DNA of 64,000 nt, taken from NCBI GenBank assembly GCA_035578175.1, contig JAQMRL010000006.1, positions 57,329,001 to 57,393,000 of the forward strand. The letters are read 5' to 3'. Below are positions 42,870-55,920 of the stretch, in pieces; within the stretch, counting starts at the first letter, position 1; each line of letters starts with the position of its first letter. Under the pieces are notes generated by a model. It was given only the letters and a program-made list of their open reading frames with translations, was not told the origin of the DNA and made no database searches. The position numbers and the translations under genes were made by a program. Source of the stretch: Catonia carolina (Eukaryota > Arthropoda > Insecta > Hemiptera > Achilidae).

Positions 42870-45800
42870 GTAATATTAGGTGGTAAATTTTGGCCTAGTA
42901 AGAAACTTTTTTTTTATTTTCTTGATAACCCAAAGGGGTTTTCTTAAAAATATTTCTTATCTGACAGGTCAAAAACAGTACACGGTTTTTGTTTACTACA
43001 TTGTCCTTCCGCATTGACTTCTTAAACCACTCACGTTCTTTAATATTGTAGGTAAAATTTCCTTCGAGATGCAATGAGTTGACTCTAAGAGGGGATGTAG
43101 AGGGTATGAAATAACAACATCAATGAAATTAAATAATCGTTATTTCTTTTATTCCAAAATATAAGGTAATTAATTTAATTAATTACTTTCAAGAACGTCA
43201 TAAAATGTAATATTGTGAAACTTCAACTAAGTCAACCAAGTATAAATTTTACAAAGGAGTAAAAATTGATGGTTACGTGACTTAAAAGATACTAGTGTAA
43301 CAGTAGTTGTGTGACTTTCAACCTCGGGAAGAGGGAAATTGCTTTTCCTGATGCTCACGTTGATCTACTTTCATCTTTCTACTGTGAAAAAATCTACCAT
43401 ACAGTCAAAATTTATCTCGAGAATCTTTGTTCGTATTTTTCCTCTACCTGTTTTATAATAATATTTCTTTTAACTTCTACTTTTATTTTATTTTATATCA
43501 TATCATACAATTTGAATCTTTTCAGATTAAACCATGAAATTGTATTTTGAAACGAATACACAAGAATAATTTCTTTTTTGAGTTTGCAATGACGCTAAAT
43601 TTATATTAAATATTTTATCTTGTTTTGGAACATGTTTATAATATAATAATATCATATATTTTATTACATAGTTCGTAATCCAATCGAGAAGTTCTTTCGG
43701 CATAAATTTATAATCTCAGTAGGCCCTACAGTACTCCTGTGGTAATTTAAATACTTATTCCAAATTTTTAATTTTTATTTTTTTATTAACTAAGTGTATT
43801 TGCAATCAGTTCAAATCAACTATGAGCTAATTTAGTTTGTCTATAAAATATGTTGTACCATATAGTCTAAGTTGATTGAGTGGTCGAACTATTTCGAAGA
43901 AACTGCGAGTACTTTGAAGCAAAGCCGTAGTTAGGATTTTCTCGAGGATGGGAAAAAGATATGATCAAAGGTTTTTAATAAAAAAATGTTTTTATTTGAA
44001 CATTTTGCAACCGCTTAACTTAATGCTATTCGAACCTATTTCAATCTCATTCCATCACTAGCTTATGACAGTTCTGACTAAACCTTGACAAAAGTTCTTT
44101 TTCAAATTTATCTTTAGCTTCCAGAAACCTCATTTTATGCACACTCATCATACAAAGACTATAAAGCCAATTTCATGTCATTGTTGACCGCAACCACGTT
44201 TTATTCTGTGTAAGAAGGAAGGATCTTTGAATAGCGTAGGATGTGCAGGGCTGTGCAAGTAAGAAAAGTAGTACCCATTTTATGGATGGGTAGAACAGTT
44301 AAGTTTCTTAAACTAGAACTGGTAGTTCTACCTCCTTCAGTTTGGCATTTGGCGCATTTTTCCTTTCCATGGTTGTACCAAAGTTTAGCTTCCCAACTGA
44401 CTCATTTGCAATGATTGCAACGCTTATCAAAGCTTTAATCGCTTATTAAAGCGTTGTAATCGTTCCTTCTTAAGGGAGCAGAAACAGAAAAACAAAATTG
44501 CCTCTTCTATTCACGACGATAACGTGATTTCTTGCCATTCCTATCGATCTATAACTTTTTTTACAAAATGATCTAGGGGGAGTGCCCCACTATGCCCCAC
44601 CAAGTCTGTCTATGGATCGAAAATACTTACGCAGCTATAAAACTTGAATACTACTCGTAAATGTGAATTAACATCTCTTCCAAGATGTACAGGAACTGCA
44701 GTAAATTTACAGGACTAAATTTAAAATGAATAATATTAGGACAAATAATTTAAAGTTAGAATTATTAAAAAAAGATGTTTAGGGACTGATCCTCCCTGTC
44801 ATGATTCCCGAAACATCAATGGGGCTCTACAACTGTAGCAATTAAAACCATTTCAACATCCTCCCTCAGAAAAGAAATATATGAATATAAATTTTATTTT
44901 TAAAATTTACAGAATTCCGGCATTTCTTTCACCAAAATATTTTCCACCAAACAATCACCATTCCATGGAAAAAACACATCACTCTCTCACCAATTCCCTG
45001 TCGTAGCAATGAAGAACATGTTTTGAAAATTTATCAAAACATTTAATTAAAAAAATGTAATATTATACATGATATTCTATCGGTTGGTGTAAAGTACATT
45101 TTCGAGCATTTTCTACCTGCATATTATTTATGAACAGGGTGAATAATAGGGACATATTTTTGCTATCCCAAAATGAAAGAAGTTGACATCTTATCAGATA
45201 CATGGGATCAATAGAGAATTCAATTTTAATAAAATTTGTTTCTTCTCGGTTGCTTTTGTTGGGTTGATGGATCTGCATAAGGGACGGTAAGAATATCTTT
45301 TTCTTATGTATTGTAGAATAAGCCGCTGTGCCTATTGAATTCAGCCAGATATACAAAACCTTTTTTTTCCTTCAGTCAGTCAATCAATCATTCCATCTTC
45401 GTTATCTTATAAGCAGTACAACTACTATTTAAAAAGAAAAAGAGAAAAAAATATGTATATAAATTTTTTTTGACAAATTTAAAAATATTTCAAGTTTTGC
45501 GCATTTATAAAACGATCAATTTATTATCAAACGTTATAATTATTATGATATTGAAAAAACAGAATAAACCGTGAAAACTTAATTAACCAAACCAAATTCA
45601 GACAACAAATACGGACTTTCAGGGGTTCCATTAAAAGCAAAAACAAAACACCGCGTGGCCAGATGCAAGGAGAAAAGTCTATGGTGTTTTGAAAATAAGG
45701 GCTGGAAAAAACTCCAGAAACATCTACAGTTAACTCACGTGGTTTAAAATTGGCCATATACGAGAAAAAAGTTATCAAACATGTTCCTTTTTCAACTTAA

Positions 45801-45925
45801 CTGGATTTCATTTTTAACGAATATATGATCGTATTCAAAACACTTTGTATTTTTTTAAATCTATTTAAACTCTGTGAATTTGTATAATTTTTATACTTTG
45901 TGACAAATCGTGATAATGTACTTTG
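42870..45925. other. Long AT-rich stretch, no gene recognised
   Basis: Six-frame reading shows nothing familiar. 44400-44460 can form a hairpin (GATTGCAACGCTT / AAAGCGTTGTAATC). The minus strand at 45527-45778 has an 83-residue ORF with a VDVSGVFSSPYFQN segment of unknown origin, perhaps a decayed element. Confidence 0.35.
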
Positions 45926-45929
45926 TGAT

Positions 45930-46260
45930 TATTTTGCCGAGTGCTGGAAATTAAGCTTCAAGAATAATCAGATGTTGGAGGCCTAGACATAAACAGATTA
46001 CAAAATTCACACAGGGTCACCAGAGTGCAGCATGTGAAAGATGAAGACGTAAGAAAAAGGACTATATGTGTTCCATTATTTCTCAGTATAGACTACGAAA
46101 CATAGAATAGAGACGAAACAGTCGGTATATGGTATGGGCATATCCGAAGAATAAGAGTGAACAGAAAGCCACTAAGAACGATCATTTTTAATCCATAAAT
46201 TGAAGAAGAAGAGGTCACCATAATAAGACAAAGATACAGAGAGTTCAAGAAACTACAGTA
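45930..46260 (+). pseudogene. LINE C-terminal scrap
   Basis: The frames give HRVTRVQHVKDEDVRKR and VGIWYGHIRRIRVNRKPLRT. These resemble the R.TR.D..RNEDVR.E and .WYGHV.RM..NR.PK blocks of LINE C-termini. Frames are broken by stops. Confidence 0.6.
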
Positions 46261-46269
46261 GCGAAGGTG

Positions 46270-46765
46270 ACTGAGGTGATAAAAGACGGTGGGTTTTGCG
46301 ATGTGGAAACCAAAGAAATCTGTTGAACGCTTTGAAGAAAAAAAGTAGTTTGTGATAGTATTTTTTGAGTTAATATGAGAATATTTGTGATTAAGTTCAT
46401 TGAATTCAATAATAATCTATTGAAATGGAGATAGAAGACAGATGTAACGACGAACAAAAAAGGGTTTGGACGAGATTAAGGATTAAACATATGAGGTTGA
46501 TCATTGAAAAAAATTCAAGTTATCCGGTACTAATACTTACGTAGGAACTGTTACACAACTTTCACATCAAAACACATATTGGAAGATTTCGTGAACTATA
46601 AAGATCTCAAAATAAGATAATAGAGAGAGTTGAAAATTTTCAATCAGGTTTGAAGTTTGAACAGAAGATAACAGACTTTTGAAACGAAGTTTAAGTATTT
46701 GTTACCTAGAGTGTAAATTATTTATTTATTGCTGTATAGATATCAAATTATCCCATAACGGACAG
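46270..46765. other. Unassigned
   Basis: No feature recognised. Confidence 0.4.
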
Positions 46766-46769
46766 GTAG

Positions 46770-47165
46770 AGAGTTAAATTATTTGTACTCAATCTGTTAG
46801 TTCCAGGGCTGCAAAAAATAGTTCTGTTTCTTATCACAAGGTAAGTCAATTAAATGACTGAATGATTTAAGAACAAAAGAGGTAGTGGTGTAAAAGACAC
46901 TAGTCAAAGTTGTCTTCTCTGAAAGTAATGAAAATTATTATACAGCCAGACCCCGTGGTGAATAAAGTGAAGTTGTCATTTGCATTGTGAAAAATATGTT
47001 ATTTCCAGAGGGCCTGGCATGTTGATAAGCATACTTTTCAACTTAGTGAGAAAGTCATAGGTGAATCACCTAACTCCTTGTTGTACTTAGTGAAACATCT
47101 AAATCTAAAGGTTTAAACCAGCCTTTAGGCTGATGACCTAAACAGATGTCAAATATTTGGAGGCC
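46770..47165 (+). repeat. Dispersed repeat H, longest uninterrupted copy
   Basis: It spans blocks found separately at 16430-16565, 18820-19065 and 37050-37850 and gives the order of the family. No coding capacity was seen. Confidence 0.7.
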
Positions 47166-47451
47166 TCTTTATTACACTTAACAAGTAGTATGTTTTACTT
47201 GTTCGGTGAAGTTCCTTCAACAACTAACACAATTTTTTTAAACTGTCAAGTGTCATTTGGCAGTTAGTTAATAAGTTTGCATTTTTTAAATGAAGTGTAA
47301 GCGGGTGTAGTTTAAATAAAGTTGGCAAAAATGGTTTTCCCGTTTGATGTACCTATCTCTCTTTGGTATTGTTCTGTTTAATAGAACTTTGACAAGGGCT
47401 CAAATGACCATTACAATCGAAGCCCGATACACTTACATAATAAAAAAACAA
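47166..47451. other. Unassigned
   Basis: No feature recognised. Confidence 0.4.
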
Positions 47452-47890
47452 TCTTCTTCTACTTTTTACTATCAAGCATTAGGCATAAAACTGTTACGAA
47501 CTCACAAACAATCCTACACATAAATATAAACCACGACATATTCCAACCCGTACACCTCGACGACTGCCATCATTTTCAAAGTCTTCCCACCTCCCTTCTT
47601 TCAACTGGAAAATATTCTTAACTTTGAAGGGTAATCTCTCCTCTGGCATCCGTTCATGTTGCCTCCATTGATTACGGTACTCCTCCACTTTTTCATTCAG
47701 ATTAAATAGACCCAACTCAGATCAAATTTCCTCGTTATGTATTAAGATCCAACCTCAAGCAGCCGTTCAGCCTTCTTAAAAACATCATTTCAGATGTTAA
47801 CATCCTATTTTCTTGGCGTTTAGTGGTAACAAATGATTCAAATTTATAAAGAAGGACTGGAGCTGCTATTACCATTAATAGAGTCCTCTT
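47452..47890 (-). pseudogene. LINE 3' fragment, same family as 14040-14616
   Basis: The minus-strand frame 47494-47715 encodes GLFNLNEKVEEYRNQWRQHE and then ERLPFKVKNIF. This continues the C-terminal block found at 14330-14410. It ends near 47452 in AGAAGAAGATT, a GAA-type tail. Upstream, at 47716-47880, further scraps of the same protein are out of frame. Confidence 0.75.
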
Positions 47891-48685
47891 AATGGTACCA
47901 CATAAACAATAAACGATATTTACTATACTACATAAATAAACAATAAAAACCTTTTTTTTAAATTATGAGTTTTAATCAGCGAACTTACTGAAACTTAAGG
48001 ATTTAGGGAAAATTAAATTCAATGTAGATCACTTTTTGATATTATAATATCTAACAAAGTTTATGCAATTTATACTTGTAACAACGGAAAATTGATTTTA
48101 GAGAATTATTATTTGCTAAATTTATACGTAGATTGTAGGTGATTTATTTGTAAGCACATACCTCTTGTTGACGTGAGTAGGAGTGTTTTATTAAAGGTTG
48201 AAACTTAGCTTGGCAAAACAAGGTAGGCTTTCTGTAAGTTGCTCATATTATTAAGTTTATTTCATTTAGAAATCAATGATTTATCTAAAGCAAAATGGAA
48301 ATAATATCTTTTGGTTCTACCAAATAGAACTGAAATACAAATATTAATGAGTATACAAAAATTAAAGCATTATAAAAGTAATTATTCTCAGAATTATAAT
48401 CAGTTTTACTGAACGTGCGAGTGTATAAATTTAATGTATTAAAATGTTATTTCTAAATTTATGTCATATGGATTAAAAGTGTAAATGAGTTTAATTGACA
48501 TTAAAAATATTAATTATGTAATAAATTTTGTACATATTTAAGCAGGCATAATTGAGTTTCGTTTTTAGAGAAGACAGAATTATACAAAAATATTAAAATA
48601 AGCATTAGAGATCAATTTAATTGTTTTTTTCCTTAATATGTGTACGTAGCAATCAGTTCAATTTAAAACAATAAGTAACCCCATG
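47891..48685. other. AT-rich stretch, nothing recognised
   Basis: No feature could be supported. Confidence 0.4.
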
Positions 48686-48689
48686 ACCC

Positions 48690-48955
48690 AATAAAATGAG
48701 AATGATGTGTATGACGTGTAAATGAGGTGTAATTTTGTGCAGATCCAGTCCAACCATTCCTGAGAGAGTATGTTAAATTGAACCCAAAAATTAAAGTACA
48801 GCAGTAACTACTATCTAGTGTTCAAATCCTTATAAAAATAACTACCTTTACTAGGATTTGAACCAGGAACCTTGGTCTCCAAAAATCAGCTGTTAAAGAG
48901 CTGACTCGTGGTGACGACTTTACCGCTAGACCAACAAGGTGGGTCAATTTAACAA
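48690..48955 (-). mobile_element. Second tRNA-derived SINE family
   Basis: The minus strand starts CACCTTGTTGGTCTAGCGG (A box) and has a B box (GGTTCAAATCCTAG). A long tRNA-unrelated body follows, including CTCAGGAATGGTTGGACTG and ACCTCATTTACACGTCATAC. The body is unlike the head A/B SINEs. I recall similar SINEs from hemipteran genomes but cannot confirm that here. Confidence 0.7.
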
Positions 48956-48959
48956 ATTA

Positions 48960-49055
48960 AAAAAAATTATATGGACTTGTCTTAAACTAAATCTGATGCC
49001 TTTTTTCTAATATCTCTAAAAGAATTGTGAATTTATGTTATAATATTTTTACTTT
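48960..49055. other. Unassigned
   Basis: Short AT-rich spacer. Confidence 0.4.
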
Positions 49056-49059
49056 TTCT

Positions 49060-49250
49060 TGCCCTAAACAAATATTTTGAGAAGAAAAGTATTGTTTACG
49101 TTTCGATTTTTCGAAATCGAGTTTTCAACGGTTTTTTGAAAGGCCCAACGATTATTTTAAAAATCGCCTCATTTACTGTATATTTGCTCTACTAGACGGA
49201 GCAAGCATTTCGTCTAATTTGAATATCGCTTAATACTGATTGCCAGTTAA
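49060..49250 (+). repeat. Dispersed repeat D, partial copy
   Basis: Matches parts of 15430-16394 and 50240-50690 (AAAATCGCCTCATTTACT and related blocks). Confidence 0.5.
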
Positions 49251-50235
49251 CAAAAATTTCAATGAAGTAAACAACATATTTATTTGAAGTTTTTATTTCA
49301 ACAAATAACTGGTAATGTTATTAATTGCCTAAATTATTGATTAGTCATATTATTTAAACTATTTCTTATACCCAGACTTCAAAAATGTAATACAATTTTT
49401 TCTTCATTTAATTTTATTGAAACAGGAATTTTGGTTTAAAGAAGATCCCAGAAAAATCGTATAACATTGTTCGTAACATCAAAACGATTATTACTCTTTT
49501 TCTGTTTGTTTTTTTTTATCCGAGCTCGCATTATGAAATGGATCCGAGTTGAAAGTTATTTTCAATTCTTTCACAAATATTTGGAAATTGAACACTACAA
49601 CGAGATCGTAAGCTATATTCTTTACGTCCCTTCCAATGTTTTAAGATTAGAAATTCTTAAGATATTTTTTTGTTTTAGACTCTTACAACATTATTTTCTT
49701 GTTGGTATATTATTTTTCTTTTTTTTCCACTCTTAGTAGCAGCATACTTCCCTACTTAATCGATTTATCGATATCATAAACCACACATCAATCTTTGCGT
49801 TGTAAATTTGTCCTTCCTCTTTATCACAGAATAGTACTTTTATTATTTATTTACAAAAAAGCAAAGAAACGTTCGACGGTTAAATTTTTAAAATTCCATT
49901 AAATCTTTATATATTATTAATTTACAATAACTTATTTTCTTAAATCCTAATATAAAACAAATATATTACTTTTATAATTTTGTGATAATTATAAATTTAT
50001 AATTCTTTATAATTTTATAAGAAACATTGTGATATGTTACAAAACAGCAGAAAAGAATTATATTATTAATATATCTCGTTAGGTTTTTCCTTAGTTTTAC
50101 TTGACCCCTCCAAGGAAATATAGGCCTATTAAGTCCCTCATTTTGCTTTCTATGTAGTAAACATCCCCATTGCTAACTAAAATTTTGAAAAATCTTATAA
50201 ATCATTTTCCATCTAAAAAATGTACGTCACAATAT
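49251..50235. other. AT-rich stretch, nothing recognised
   Basis: ORF 49467-49736 is Phe-rich from T runs and is not credible. Confidence 0.4.
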
Positions 50236-50239
50236 TATA

Positions 50240-50690
50240 TTTTTAATTTCTCTTGCCTTAAATAAAATGTAGAGAAGGAAAGCATTCATTTTGCGTCAAT
50301 TTTTCATAATCGAATTTCAACCGGATGTACAAGATTTTATGTTATCAAAAAAGCATTTCACCGATTGGGTTGTGTGTGCGTGTGTGTGTGAATATTTAAG
50401 TTGTGCGCTGTCGCACGCGGTTGTATGTGGACAAAATATCTCAAGAGCGGCATGTCGTACGAATTAGAAACTTTGAACTTAGGCCCTCAGTTAGGTAGTA
50501 CAAACAGAGAACCCACACGAACATTTTATAAAATTCGGTACCATAAGTAAATAGTATTTAATATTTATTCGTGTAATTTTTTTTTGAGCCATTTTTATAA
50601 ATCGCCCCATTTACTCATCTCTTGTACTCCGCAAGATAGGGAAAGGGGTATTTCTGCTGAAATTCTTGAAAAAACAAACATTTCTTACAA
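50240..50690 (+). repeat. Dispersed repeat D, long copy
   Basis: An uninterrupted counterpart of 15430-16394. It shows what that copy looked like before retroposon R inserted. It contains a (GT)n patch near 50370-50388. Confidence 0.6.
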
Positions 50691-50725
50691 GACCAATGTC
50701 CTGTAAGAAAATGTTTGTTTTTTCA
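50667..50725. repeat. Hairpin with 23-bp arms
   Basis: TGAAAAAACAAACATTT.CTTACA is repeated in inverted form with one base indel, separated by about 12 bases. It lies at the end of repeat D. Confidence 0.7.
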
Positions 50726-51050
50726 GATTGTGGCCTTAGTATGCTTTTTGCGACGATAGAGTACAAAATTAAAAACCTACAACTTTTATTTTAAGTGGTA
50801 TTTTTCAACAGAACCTAGTTTACGCATCAATTGATGATTTTCTGTATTTTTACCATCAAATGTCTCAATCCAAAAGAGGTTGATTTTCATTAAGGTTCAT
50901 TCCCTGATTATGCATATTAGGTTATTTATTGTGACAATATCTAAAGGGGATGTGTATTCACGAATTCTCGACAAGGACCGAGAGTTTAAGAATGTTAACG
51001 TAAATAATAAGAGAGATAAATAGGTTTCCAAGATATAGTTATAAATGGTT
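50726..51050. other. Unassigned
   Basis: Nothing recognised. Confidence 0.4.
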
Positions 51051-51051
51051 G

Positions 51052-51629
51052 TATAGTACAGGTAGGCCTGTGTATTGTTGTATAACTATTGTGAAAGAGT
51101 CGGGTGGTTACTTGTTTACGTAATTGGCCTTTTTCTAACAACTTTTATTCAATTCTCATTTATTTACTGTTGTTAAGATTTATCCAGAAGCCGTCAAAGG
51201 ATTTGGTATTTTTATTCATATGTCGAAATTCTCTTTTTCTTTAGAAATCTCCATTGATCCATCTATATAAGCGATACGAGTTATTTAGTTTAGTAAGTTC
51301 CGTTTTTATCTGTAATCCAGTGAGTGAATCACGAACAGTTTGTTAGAGAAGGTCAACGTTACTGTGATTTACTGTCTACTGTTTAACGTTTATTTTGTAT
51401 CTTTTTTGTAAGTAATATTTCAGTAAATTGGTTAATTTTATTTATTGTCATTAGTTAATTATAATTATTTTATTTATTAAATAATTTTAAATTTTAATGT
51501 ACTTGTAGATTTTATTCACTTATTTAATTGTAATTTTTAGTTGTAATAAATACTTGTTATTTTAAATTTCATGTGTTCATCATTAAATTTACCCAGATAC
51601 CGAAACGGGCCTTGAAGATAAGTGTCACG
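51052..51629 (+). repeat. Solo-LTR-like repeat, copy 2
   Basis: A diverged match to 38947-39510. TATA-like TCTATATAAGCG near 51260, AATAAATACTTG near 51545, end CCGAAACGGGCCTTG...GATAAGTGTCACG. The final CA is changed to CG. The left boundary is approximate. Confidence 0.58.
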
Positions 51630-51734
51630 GTGTTTCAATTTTTCATTGTGTACTCGTGAATAAATATAAGTTACATACTTCATTATTTACACTTGCAAGA
51701 GAAAGTTGTGTGAGTTTTCACACCAAATATTTTT

Positions 51735-51912
51735 AGTTTGCTTAAAGTCGCACAATTTCTTCGTCTTAGCAGCTACAACGGTTACGGTACAGAATCGGTG
51801 GATATAGCATGTAATAATTCTAGACTTTATCCGGAAATCGAACTTTGGACCTTCTACTTCGCTGTAAGCAGCGCAGTCTAATGTTCTAACCACTAAGCCA
51901 CTTCACCGGTCT
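51735..51912 (-). mobile_element. tRNA-derived SINE, third head variant
   Basis: The minus strand has GTGGCTTAGTGGTTAGAACA (A box), a B box (AGTTCGATTTCC) and the shared 3' body ending TTGTGCGACTTTAAGCAAA. Confidence 0.75.
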
Positions 51913-51914
51913 TA

Positions 51915-53220
51915 TGTAATTTTATTCAGACTAAAATATTTAAAAAATATTGTAATAAAAACTTTTTACAAAGTAAATAAAGTTTTTCAGTTGAAAAAGA
52001 AAATATCTTAACAGACTATAAGCTTTTGGAAAAATGTAAATTTAAACCTTTCATGGTTCTCCTCTGGTACAGCCTGATTATAAAATTTTTCCATTCCCTT
52101 TTGTGAAAATTTGCTTAAAACATGAATACTTGATTAATAAATCTTATCAAAATATATGTATTATTACAAAATAAAAGTTAGAATTATAAAAAAATTCCCA
52201 AATTCATAAAGAATTTTCAAAGAATCGTGTTTCTTGTTCGTAATTAGTATAGCGATTGAAAGATTTAACAATGGAAGGATTTAAACATGTATTAAGCTGC
52301 CGCATAACAAAAAAGTAAAAATATTAACCAATCTATAATTTCCGAAAATATACGGTATTAGCGAGGGGAGGTATTTAGAGGTATTTCAGAACTCTGTGTA
52401 TTGCATCTTTTTTTGGAAGGCAATTTTTAAAGTTGTCATGTATCATTTTCATTTGTCCGTCCGTCCGTCACACCCAGATATAAAAAAAACTACAAGATAG
52501 AAACAAACGATTTCCGGATAAGTAATCTGTGCACAAAAATTACTGGGCCAAAATTGGTTTATAAACTCTAGTTTTGATTGAAAGTGGTCCAAACCGGAAG
52601 TTAAAAATAGAGTCAGAAACTAAAAGACGCAGCAATGAACGGTTTTCAGATTCGTAATCTACACAAGAAGTTACTGGGCGTGGATTGAATTTGAATTTCC
52701 GGTTTGTACCGGAAGTGGCCCAAAACCGGAATTTAATAAATCAAAGTATAAAACTGAAAAAAAATAGTGTCTGATTTTACAATAATGTGAATAAACAACT
52801 AATATTAAAATAGTTAATTAAGCAACGCTAGTTTAAATTATATAGTTAGTTGTGTTATTAATTTAATTTGTTAGGTTCAATTTACTAATTAAAAGTGGTT
52901 AAATTTACTAATGTTTGTAATATTTTTTTTACATTTTGGGGTCTGGACACCCTGGATTCCTCTTATCTACGCCACTGCCTTCAAGTTGCCATTCAATGGA
53001 ATATATAAGAACGACGGTGCCCGGGAAGGAGATTATTGGTTCACAAACCTTAGGAAATGATTTGTTATCCCCACCGTTTAGCTTTTCCGTGTGGTAGCTA
53101 ATACAGTAGCATCGTTTTGCTAATAGCCTACATCCGGAGCGGAAATAGCAGAAAAAGTTTTGTAAAATTTTGTATGGGTATGGTTCATATGTTATTTTTT
53201 ATTTAAAATAATATGTTAAA
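51915..53220. other. AT-rich stretch with a short tandem repeat
   Basis: 52500-52740 holds two units of about 130 bp, each containing GTAATCT....CA.AA.TTACTGGG and CCGGAAGT. They are preceded by TCCGTCCGTCCGTC at about 52456. Otherwise nothing was recognised. Confidence 0.5.
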
Positions 53221-53224
53221 TGTA

Positions 53225-53315
53225 ATCAATATCTTTTAAGCTTTTGTAATGAAATTTCATTTAGACTATAATAGTCTAAATGAAATTCCATTATAAAAGT
53301 TTAAAAGATATTGAT
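53225..53315. repeat. 91-bp near-perfect palindrome
   Basis: ATCAATATCTTTTAA...TTTAGACTAT|AATAGTCTAAA...TTAAAAGATATTGAT. The arms are about 45 bp with about three mismatches and essentially no loop. Confidence 0.85.
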
Positions 53316-53319
53316 TTTC

Positions 53320-55540
53320 ATTCACACCATGATTATCGTTAAAATAAGGCATGTTTAAGTGTACAAAAAATTGGCCGGAAGGTTGTTAATATTAATAAAC
53401 CTTTAACGTAAGTACACAAAATAACCGCTTTAAAAAGAAATTTTATTTCCGACAATAAATTTGTATTTCATACGTTCCCATCTTCAACCAATCTATCATT
53501 CGGTAAAATAGTTTTGTTGAGAGCCATTTACACGTGAATAACCACCCACGCTAAAATATTTTCGTAAATTCTGGCAGTTTTATTTAGAAAGAGGATCGAA
53601 GCAGTAAACCGATAGTGATATAAGTCAAAGAGAAGAACCTAGATGATTTTATTTGTATAGGAGCTAAACTAACACAAGGCAATACGGTGTTTGTTACATT
53701 AATCTTATTTTCAGGGAGTGGAAAATCTTTTCTGAGATAAATATGATATCGTTCTTCTGATATCCTACTAACCGTGGATTTACTAACATCGGAAAGGTAA
53801 TTTTTCTTTTATCGAATATTAACCCTAGGGATTTTACCCTTAATAAATTGACGTTTCTTTGAGTACAGGTGAATATCAATACATTTTTCTTCAGAGTAGG
53901 AGAATATATTATTTATCAAGATTTATTTATTTTAACTAAATTGAAAATACGTATGAATAAGTTTTTGTTCTCATTTAATGACCAGTAAATTTAATTTAAT
54001 TAGGGGTTAACAATATTTCGATCAAAGCTCTTTGTTAGCAGCGATCTGAAAAATACTGTGAAATTGGTAAATAGGTATCGTTTTTATGGTGCATATTATA
54101 ATAAGTTAGTGTCTATTAACTAATATAGGTAGTTATTGTTTTGTATTTTGACAAAAGCTTTTTTTACTTGTCATTGTTTGATTTCCTAGGAGCGATATTC
54201 TTACGGCTAACATGTATTATTATTTATTTTCTGAATATTCTTTGTTACTCCTGTATATTCTTTCGATTATTTCTTTAGATTTTTTAGCAAAGTGTAGGCA
54301 CGGCTTTTAGTTGTTCCATTCATTTTTCTGTTAATATTCTCGAAATTACATGATTGGTTGTTATAAAAAAGATGAACTCATCATTGATTTAGTTCAGTGG
54401 TAAATCGGATGTGAAACTACTATGATCATGGTAGGTTAATTTGTCAAAAATAGTTTTGAACCTAATGCGACGCGATTGTGTAGCAGATCTTCGTAAAACG
54501 GAAGGTATTTTTTTTTTTTTTTTTTTTTTGGTTTTGTAATAGTTTTATTAGCTATTCAATTAAAAATTGGAAAATTTACTTTCTTTAGTTAAATCTAATT
54601 TAAGTCTAAAGATTTTAATAAAATTTTATAACAAATTCAATAGAAGTTGTTAAATTTTAATATAGCAATAATTATATCCGTGATAAACTTTTGGCATGGT
54701 AAATTTTTTAATAAATACTTGGAATCGTTTTGATTTGTCAACAACCTGACCCTGAAACAACCAGGAATCAACATTACAATACGTTATTGATTTCAAAAGT
54801 ATCACTATATATTTTTATACTTCAATAAAAATTTACAAGAAAATTGTACGTAAGTAAAAGTTATAAGGTTATTTGTATGCAGTATTTTAAAATGTCAAAA
54901 AAGTTAGTTACTACGTAAAATGTCACGAAAGTAATTTTATTCTTTATTTTAAAAAAATCACAATATTGAAATCCAACAACAATTTTTTTAATGTAGTTTT
55001 TATATGTATATTCACGTTTGTTAATATAAAAGAAGTTTAAAATTTTCTGAATTTATAGTATATACGGGAGTTTTATAAACCCTTTATTTCCCAAAGGATT
55101 TTAAAATTGTTTCTGTAATATTAGCCATAAAGAACTAACTGAAATACCATTACAGTTAGGCTATTTAATTTTGGTCACAGAAGAAAACACTTTTTTTTAA
55201 ATACAATAACATCGATAAAATAAATAAAATAAGTTCAATAACATTAAATACATAACATCGATTCAATAACATCGAGTAATATAAAAACATCGATAAAATA
55301 AGTTGTATTCAACAAAACGGTTTTTTAATTTTTTCTTATTTTGCAACCGAATAAGCAAAATTTACCGCAAATGGTGACGATGAAAGATGGTCAAAAGAAA
55401 TGAGTGATAAAATTTAAAAAATGCTAGACCTGATCTGGCATGAAAGCTAGTAGCCCTAAGACTCTTCAGAACAGACCAAAAAAAAAAAACCAAAGTGAGG
55501 CCAGCTACTTGGCCCAATAGTTCCCATGTCTATATTAACA
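53320..55540. other. AT-rich stretch; poly(T) at about 54508-54529
   Basis: No gene was seen. A run of about 22 T at 54508-54529 could be the tail of a minus-strand retroposon, but no body was identified. Confidence 0.4.
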
Positions 55541-55544
55541 CGCC

Positions 55545-55610
<66 letters not shown>

Positions 55611-55634
55611 TAATTATATTATTATTATTATTTT
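55545..55634. repeat. (TAA)n microsatellite with inverted ATT repeats
   Basis: About 20 TAA units followed within 15 bases by ATT units, so the stretch can fold. The poly-Asn ORF across it is an artefact. Confidence 0.9.
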
Positions 55635-55838
55635 ATCCAGCGATTTTACCAAAACCAATTGTAACTCCACTCGCGTGATGCTAGTGGCAATTTACGCTGG
55701 ATTGGAATCCTTTAAATATATCTTTTAAATTTATATCCAATACAGAGATATTTTGTTACCGTTTTGTAAAAACAACTGGGCTACATATGAATCTTTCAAT
55801 TTCAAAACACAATTAATAATGTTATATCAATATAAATA

Positions 55839-55920
55839 CCGCCTCCGAGGCGTATTTAATAGCCCGCTAGCATACAAAGCGATAGTTCCTAGGTTGATTC
55901 CCGGCTAGGATATGAAAACT
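55839..55920 (+). repeat. Truncated SINE head (type A)
   Basis: CCGCCTCCGAGGCG, then a B box (GGTTGATTCCCGG) and the start of the body (ATGAAAA). It is joined directly to the LINE scrap at 55921. Confidence 0.65.

Noticed and set aside
48690..48955. tRNA gene candidate
   Set aside because: B box is present but the tRNA fold is broken and a long SINE body follows.
49467..49736. 89-residue Phe-rich ORF
   Set aside because: Composition follows from T runs; no domain and no supporting context.
55495..55728. 77-residue ORF with a long Asn run
   Set aside because: It is the translation of the (TAA)n microsatellite and has no other protein character.
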